A stretch of DNA of 57,618 bases from a virus. The notes under the pieces are model-generated. The model was given only the letters and a program-made list of their open reading frames with translations. It was not told the DNA's origin and ran no database searches. A program made the position numbers and the translations under genes. Every line of letters starts with the position of its first letter. Positions within the stretch are counted from its first letter, which is position 1. Below, piece by piece: positions 53,526-57,618 of this stretch. The stretch covers positions 1 to 57,618 of IMG/VR virus record IMGVR_UViG_3300006916_000056. One strand, 5' to 3'.

Positions 53526-54143
53526 TTACTCGGTCTTCTTAGTGGTCTTTTTTGCCACTGGTTTTGCGTCTGCTGCTTTTGCCCCAGTCGCTATCGAGTT
53601 AGTTCCAGTTACACCGAATGCTTCCATGTTTAGTTCGTGTGCTTTAGCCATTCTCTCCATTTCTAAATCGTGTTCTAGTTTTACTTGCTCTAGTAAACGC
53701 ACGTGTGCTTTCTCTGCTTCTGCTGAATCAACTTCACTTTGTAGTTGGTCTGGTAGAATGTTTATCTTTGCTCCTTCTTTACCTTTGAATAAGTCAAGAA
53801 CAGATGTAATAATAAGAAGTGCTGGACCACCTAATAGACCAATGACTGTTAGTTGTGAATCTGAAATCTCACGTTGTTCTACTATACTAAAGTAAGACGC
53901 TGTTGCGGCTATAACTACCCATGCCAAGACAACACCCATACCGAATGTTAGCATAAGTTTCTCATTAGGATTCGACATTCGCATTGCCATCGGTCTATAT
54001 GAGCGAAAGAGGCGGTATTTGAGGGTAGTTGTGAAAAAGTATATAAGCCGCCATCCCATATAGGTAGTGGTTGTGAATAGGGCGGCGAGCATAATCAACA
54101 AAGATAGTGTTCCTAATGCTATCATTTCCAGAGCCTCGACCAT
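53526..54143 (-). CDS. Multi-pass membrane protein with charged C-terminal tail
   Basis: This 205-aa protein has transmembrane helices at about 8-30 (IALGTLSLLIMLAALFTTT), 66-86 (LTFGMGVVLAWVVIAATAS) and 101-118 (LTVIGLLGGPALLIITSV). A charged helical tail follows (VRLLEQVKLEHDLEMERMAKA) and then a Lys/Ala-rich end (KPVAKKTTKKTE). The topology recalls phage holins, but no family is certain. It sits in the membrane-protein cluster between terminase and portal and overlaps the 43-aa gene by 22 nt. Confidence 0.75.
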   Translation of the reverse strand: MVEALEMIALGTLSLLIMLAALFTTTTYMGWRLIYFFTTTLKYRLFRSYRPMAMRMSNPNEKLMLTFGMGVVLAWVVIAATASYFSIVEQREISDSQLTVIGLLGGPALLIITSVLDLFKGKEGAKINILPDQLQSEVDSAEAEKAHVRLLEQVKLEHDLEMERMAKAHELNMEAFGVTGTNSIATGAKAADAKPVAKKTTKKTE

Positions 54144-54253
54144 AGAAAATTAAGAGCATGGTTAAGCATTTGCGTAGCCGACATTATACCGAAGCAAAGC
54201 ATGACAACAAAGACACCCATTCCACATGCTGAAATTAAATCGTTTATTGTCAT
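54122..54253 (-). CDS. 43-residue single-span membrane micro-protein
   Basis: This small frame encodes MTINDLISACGMGVFVVMLCFG and continues hydrophobic to about residue 26, then a short basic end (LWSRLWK). It bridges the genes on either side with overlaps, and fits a small holin-like or antiholin-like peptide. The role is not proved. Confidence 0.65.
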   Translation of the reverse strand: MTINDLISACGMGVFVVMLCFGIMSATQMLNHALNFLWSRLWK

Positions 54254-54254
54254 A

Positions 54255-54494
54255 TCACATCAACATAGGTATGCCAGAAGAAGCAACTATCGCAGCAAGT
54301 AGATACATGCCATATCTCTTAAGCAAGTCCTTTATTTCTTTAACGAATCCTTCTACACTTGTTAACCGTTGGTCGATTGATTGTACTTCTAATTTCATAG
54401 AAGCCATGTCTTTCTCAACATGATGAAGATGATTGTCTCTGATTGTTCTAACATCTTCTACTAAGACCTTAATCAATTCAGATTGGTCATCCAT
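54255..54494 (-). CDS. XhlA-like coiled-coil membrane protein
   Basis: This 79-aa protein has a coiled coil (VEDVRTIRDNHLHHVEKDMA through VEGFVKEIKDLLKRYG) and one C-terminal transmembrane helix (MYLLAAIVASSGIPMLM). This layout is that of the XhlA/hemolysin-XhlA-type lysis-helper proteins of phages. It heads the membrane cluster. A weak CGTCATTAAC box lies 32 nt upstream. Confidence 0.72.
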   Translation of the reverse strand: MDDQSELIKVLVEDVRTIRDNHLHHVEKDMASMKLEVQSIDQRLTSVEGFVKEIKDLLKRYGMYLLAAIVASSGIPMLM

Positions 54495-54516
54495 GTCGAT
54501 AGCCCTATACTATCTA

Positions 54517-54526
54517 GTTAATGACG
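54517..54526 (-). promoter_or_regulatory. Possible class-3 promoter of the membrane-protein cluster
   Basis: The minus strand reads CGTCATTAAC, 32 nt upstream of the ATG at 54494. Confidence 0.45.
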
Positions 54527-54527
54527 A

Positions 54528-56042
54528 TTAACCCCCGAATACTCTTATCTCTGGCATCCCTATGTCCTCTACTAACTCTGCTGCAAGCCTAGCATATAGT
54601 AAAGCGTGGAATGCGTGGTCGTCTCCATCTCGTCCATATTTTGTAAGTTTTTGACCTCGCACTGGGCGAGTATCTTTCTCATCTTTTTCTGCTGATGAAT
54701 TGAGAGAACACCATTCATGTAGAACCCATTCAAATGAAGTATCTGCGTAGGGTAAGTGGACCTCATTATTTTTGATTGCCTCAATCGTTTCTTCGACGTA
54801 AGTTGTTCTATCAACAACTAACATATAGATTAGATTTCGATTATTGTCTCGCCTCTTGTATTCAAAGGGAGTCATTGGCCGAGATGAGTAATAACAAGAC
54901 CGTACACGCTCACCAAACTCTGCCTGTAGTTCTTTGACCTGCCTCGCTCCATATCCTATATCTGCGACCACTTGCGTACAGTTGTAGCGTAGCATTAGGT
55001 CTTTGATGACCGCTACCTCATCGAACTCATTGTCAGCCTTAGAATCGAGTTTTAGACAATTCAGAATCGTGCCGTCTTTCTTCATGATAACGACTGTTGT
55101 TTCATTACCCCAGTCCACACCCATAACAGATTCTTCTGGCGGTGTTAATCCTTTCAGATTCTTTTCGAGTTCTGGCCGGGCCGCTTGTAAAACGACATCG
55201 AATGTAAGGGGCTTCGTAGAACCTGCGAAGAACTCACCCAGAACCTCGTTCGCAAATCTTCGGGGAGTGTAGGTGTCTCGTTTGTATTCTATTTCTTCGG
55301 GGTCAATATCGGGATGCATCTTTTGACTGATATGATAGCCAATAATATCTGATTCTCCATGAACCCACTTCTCACCATCCCACTCACCTTTAGTTGATTT
55401 CTCCCATAGTTTCCAAAACTCTGAACCCTGCTCACGGGCAGTTCCACTTACTACAACCCACTTATATTCAGATTGAGCAAGCATCTCAATTAGCATTGGC
55501 AAAACGTCAGCGTCAGAGTCTTGGTATTCGTCCACGCAACATAGGTCAGCCTCAACACCAAGCAACGCATGTGCGTCGCCCCAGTTAGAGTAAGCATAGA
55601 AATGATTCAGAGAACGTGCTCCAACATCAAATGTTTGATGACTTACAGATTGTTTTACTCTCGACTTCATTAGACAACCATTATTGATTGACGACATTAA
55701 CGCCCCATTGAACCTCTCATCTACGAATCTCGTTACTTGTGGTTGTCTAGGTGCGGTATAGACTGCGTTGAAGTATGGTATGTTCATCAGTCCATACATT
55801 AAGAGATTACAAATCGTTTCAGTTTTCTCAACCTTACGACTACACTTTAGAACTATCATTTTTGTTTTTCTTGATTTCTGAGTTGCACCAAAGTGTCGGT
55901 ATATCTCAATTAGATATGGTCGCTCATGTAACATGAATGCCTTACCATCTATGGTTCGGAAATACTGAGACCAACGGTCTGGATAGAGAGCAATATCCCT
56001 AGCCTGTTCGGGGGTCAATTGGCCGCCCGTATGTTCGTCCAT
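54528..56042 (-). CDS. terL: Terminase large subunit
   Basis: This 504-aa protein has an ATPase with a deviant Walker A (MIVLKCSRKVEKTET: R-K-V-E-K-T where many have R-x-x-G-K-T), Walker B (LCCVDEYQDSD), and coupling motif VVVSGTARE. The C-terminal RNase H-fold nuclease has MGVDWGNETTVVIMKKDG, VVADIGYGARQVKEL and DGDDHAFHALLYAR. It pumps DNA into the prohead through the portal. No small terminase was recognised nearby. It has a class-3 promoter, and a palindrome in the short interval before the ATG. Confidence 0.94.
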   Translation of the reverse strand: MDEHTGGQLTPEQARDIALYPDRWSQYFRTIDGKAFMLHERPYLIEIYRHFGATQKSRKTKMIVLKCSRKVEKTETICNLLMYGLMNIPYFNAVYTAPRQPQVTRFVDERFNGALMSSINNGCLMKSRVKQSVSHQTFDVGARSLNHFYAYSNWGDAHALLGVEADLCCVDEYQDSDADVLPMLIEMLAQSEYKWVVVSGTAREQGSEFWKLWEKSTKGEWDGEKWVHGESDIIGYHISQKMHPDIDPEEIEYKRDTYTPRRFANEVLGEFFAGSTKPLTFDVVLQAARPELEKNLKGLTPPEESVMGVDWGNETTVVIMKKDGTILNCLKLDSKADNEFDEVAVIKDLMLRYNCTQVVADIGYGARQVKELQAEFGERVRSCYYSSRPMTPFEYKRRDNNRNLIYMLVVDRTTYVEETIEAIKNNEVHLPYADTSFEWVLHEWCSLNSSAEKDEKDTRPVRGQKLTKYGRDGDDHAFHALLYARLAAELVEDIGMPEIRVFGG

Positions 56043-56043
56043 G

Positions 56044-56058
56044 TGGGGTCAGACCCCA
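56044..56058. promoter_or_regulatory. Palindrome before the terminase start codon
   Basis: TGGGGTC-A-GACCCCA is a perfect 7-bp inverted repeat placed between the class-3 box and the ATG of terL. It could be an operator or an mRNA 5' hairpin. Confidence 0.55.
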
Positions 56059-56062
56059 ACAT

Positions 56063-56073
56063 GGCACTTAACG
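56063..56073 (-). promoter_or_regulatory. Class-3 promoter of the terminase gene
   Basis: The minus strand reads CGTTAAGTGCC, with its first base 31 nt upstream of the ATG at 56042. Confidence 0.6.
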
Positions 56074-56076
56074 GTT

Positions 56077-56859
56077 CTAAGCCCTCTGTATGGTGCTGTG
56101 TTGGTCTACCCAGTCCTCGGCAGTCCTTCGGTCAGAGAAGGTCATAATGACTCCACCAGTGTCGTTGTCAACTACGTTCCATTCGCCGCCAATTGTTTCA
56201 AGAATGTCAGCATTTACTTTTTCGTACTGTGCTTCTTGAACTACCCTTGCTGTTTTGGTAGACCAAGGCAAACCCCAGTTCTTCGCACATGTTGGTCCGT
56301 AGCCGTGAGCGGTACTCTCTTCGGTTTTCAAAGCCTTGTGGCAGAAGCAGCAGTTTCCAGTTTTTGCACCGTAGTCTCTAGCCGCATTTACTGGGTCGTT
56401 GTTTAACAATGTAAGGAACTTGGTAAACAAAGCCTCGTCATTTTCGCTAGTTGAGCGAGCAAAAGTTAGTCCACCCTGCGGTGAAACTTTTCCAATGTAG
56501 TCCTCGTCCATAGTACGGATTGCTTTCAGATAAATGCTGCCGGGATTTCTGCCACTAGCAGGGGCTAAGGAAATACATAGGTCAGTGTAAGCAGATACAG
56601 AGAAAGTTACTTTTGGATATTTGAGTTTCTCACCTGCTCGACTTAGTAAAGCGACCATAGGAGCGTAAGGACCTTCGACTATTGGCTGTGGACTAGAATA
56701 GTCGTGGATTCTTTGAAGAATGTTGAGTTGCTTTGGAGACATTCTTCGTCCCTTGTCTAGTTGCTCTTGACAAGATGAGACAAAGGATTTCTCCCAGTCA
56801 TTCTTGGCGTTCTCGGTTGCTTTCTTGATTAGAACTGTGGTTTCCATTGTTGCGTTCAT
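56077..56859 (-). CDS. DUF6011-type zinc protein
   Basis: This 260-aa protein carries NCCFCHKALKTEESTAHGYG followed by GPTCAKNWGLPW, the DUF6011 zinc motif seen in many tailed phages (C-x-F-C, then G-x-GP-x-C). The N-terminal half is helical with LDKGRRMSPKQLNILQRI, which also recurs with this domain. Its exact function is not known to me. Nucleic-acid binding is plausible. It is driven by a strong class-1 promoter and ends just before the terminase promoter. Confidence 0.8.
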   Translation of the reverse strand: MNATMETTVLIKKATENAKNDWEKSFVSSCQEQLDKGRRMSPKQLNILQRIHDYSSPQPIVEGPYAPMVALLSRAGEKLKYPKVTFSVSAYTDLCISLAPASGRNPGSIYLKAIRTMDEDYIGKVSPQGGLTFARSTSENDEALFTKFLTLLNNDPVNAARDYGAKTGNCCFCHKALKTEESTAHGYGPTCAKNWGLPWSTKTARVVQEAQYEKVNADILETIGGEWNVVDNDTGGVIMTFSDRRTAEDWVDQHSTIQRA

Positions 56860-56889
56860 GTTATACCGTAGGGGCTAGGGGTATATAAC
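56860..56889 (-). promoter_or_regulatory. Class-1 TATA promoter
   Basis: The minus strand has GTTATATACCCCTAGCCC, then CTACGGTATAAC before the ATG at 56859. The TATA box is 56882-56889. Confidence 0.85.
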
Positions 56890-56907
56890 AATTTAGTGCT
56901 AGGGGTT

Positions 56908-57354
56908 TTAGTTTTGTGATTCTTTAATTAACCTTCGAAACACTGCGCCCGGAGATTCGCCAAATTGTTTTTTCATTCGGTCGAGATAAGCAATTTCAGT
57001 TTCTCCAACGATTACAGAGATGGTCTTACGGACTTGCTTAGGTTCGATAACGTCGGGGTCTTCAACTGCTTGATTCAAGTTAATTGAATAACCCAATTTG
57101 ACACGCGGATTCCCATGATGGTTGATACCGTTCTTACTCAAGATTACGCTCTCGATACCATTACCTTCTTCACGTGCCAATTTCTTCAAGTCAAAGGTAA
57201 GTTGTCTAGCACTTCTTTGCATGTGATGTGGCAGATTTGGGTCGGCGTTATAGCGTTCTGCTATTTCGCTACTTGTAAGTACGTCATGTCCTTGTTTCTT
57301 AGCGTTCATTAATGCTTTTTTTATTAGTTGCTTTTGTTTATTTTTTAACTTCAT
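56908..57354 (-). CDS. Putative DNA-binding regulator
   Basis: This 148-aa basic protein has an N-terminal region like a winged helix (LTSSEIAERYN, then MQRSARQLTFDLKKLARE and a wing with RVKLGYSINL). A C-terminal helix pair (ETEIAYLDRMKKQFGESPGAVFRRLIKE) resembles a ribbon-helix-helix. It is a candidate transcription factor of the virus. GAGGTGA before the ATG is a strong Shine-Dalgarno sequence, so it is an internal operon gene read together with the upstream zinc protein. Confidence 0.72.
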   Translation of the reverse strand: MKLKNKQKQLIKKALMNAKKQGHDVLTSSEIAERYNADPNLPHHMQRSARQLTFDLKKLAREEGNGIESVILSKNGINHHGNPRVKLGYSINLNQAVEDPDVIEPKQVRKTISVIVGETEIAYLDRMKKQFGESPGAVFRRLIKESQN

Positions 57355-57618
57355 TCATTCACCTCTATTTTTCCATTTCTGCAATGAGGACATTGTACTG
57401 TCTCTACTTTACAGTGAGCGGGAGTTGTTAGTATAACACGACCATTACATACCTTGCACCTGCGTTCCTTGTGATAGAAACCGATTGGTGGTGCTCCACT
57501 TACATTGATAGTAATGGGGCTTCTCATGTCCTTCCATGATGGTATAAACTCTGATGCATGAGTTGGTTTTGGTATTTCACTAGATGTACTATATTCGTTC
57601 ACAATTTCGCCCCAAGTC
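57351..57618 (-). CDS. Zinc-ribbon protein, start at or beyond window edge
   Basis: At least 83 aa. CKVCNGRV and CPHCRNGK form a rubredoxin-like or DnaJ-type zinc knuckle pair about 23 residues apart. A GTG at 57602 is a possible start, but the frame stays open to the right edge, so the protein may be longer. It is coupled to the regulator gene downstream by a 4-nt overlap. Confidence 0.72.
   Translation of the reverse strand, partial: TWGEIVNEYSTSSEIPKPTHASEFIPSWKDMRSPITINVSGAPPIGFYHKERRCKVCNGRVILTTPAHCKVETVQCPHCRNGKIEVNE

Overview
This window looks like the larger part of a tailed, double-stranded DNA virus (Caudoviricetes) that infects an archaeon, most likely a marine planktonic euryarchaeon. 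Magrovirus-like viruses of Marine Group II (Poseidoniales) fit best, but that placement is inferred from gene content, not from a search. The archaeal signs are a PriS-type primase, a probable PCNA clamp, an XPF/Hef-type nuclease, an XPD-like iron-sulfur helicase, and TATA boxes centred about 26-27 nt upstream of start codons, which implies leaderless mRNAs. The tailed-virus signs are a large terminase, portal, prohead protease, HK97-type major capsid protein, neck proteins, tail tube, frameshifted tail chaperone, tape measure, tail hub and fibres. Nearly all genes are on the minus strand. The exceptions are a small gene at 528 and a groES-groEL pair at 23.9-25.8 kb. Both window edges cut through genes or operons. 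No DNA polymerase, clamp loader or integrase is seen.

Layout, left to right. 0-1.3 kb: a partial gene, a small plus-strand gene and a sulfotransferase. 1.3-8.1 kb: three collagen-like fibre genes with Gly-X-Thr/Pro repeats, carbohydrate-binding-like modules and ten copies of a 32-residue spacer module. 8.1-21.2 kb: replication and recombination genes (XPF-like nuclease, primase, PCNA, Cas4/RecB-like nuclease, 2OG-Fe(II) oxygenase, Sak4/RecA-like ATPase, acidic-tailed ssDNA-binding protein, AAA+ helicase, XPD-like helicase). 21.2-22.0 kb: a small gene flanked by hairpin-rich noncoding DNA. 22.0-40.5 kb: tail hub, the chaperonin pair, two giant tail proteins (1813 and 1875 aa), tape measure, and G/GT tail chaperones joined by a CCCTTTA slippery site. 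40.5-46 kb: tail tube, then many small accessory genes (zinc-finger micro-proteins, glycosyltransferase, HNH nuclease, SAP-DUF4214 protein). 46-56 kb: neck, major capsid protein, protease-scaffold, portal, a cassette of small membrane proteins, and terminase. 56-57.6 kb: Cys-rich and DNA-binding accessory genes.

The most striking feature is regulatory. At least three promoter families, each with fixed spacing to a start codon, sort by gene function. Class 1 (strong TTATATACC box with a conserved downstream stretch) drives nine scattered small accessory genes that behave like morons. Class 2 (a 17-mer resembling GTTTATATTGGTGGGGA) drives replication genes. Class 3 (a weak CGTTAA-type box about 31 nt before the start) drives virion genes. 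This resembles an early/middle/late programme, but timing is inferred. Several gene starts were moved to match these promoters. Other notable points are a bacterial-type GroES/GroEL pair with a back-to-back divergent promoter, a possible collagen-fibre modification set (glycosyltransferase, oxygenase, sulfotransferase), and several micro-genes of 33-55 codons.
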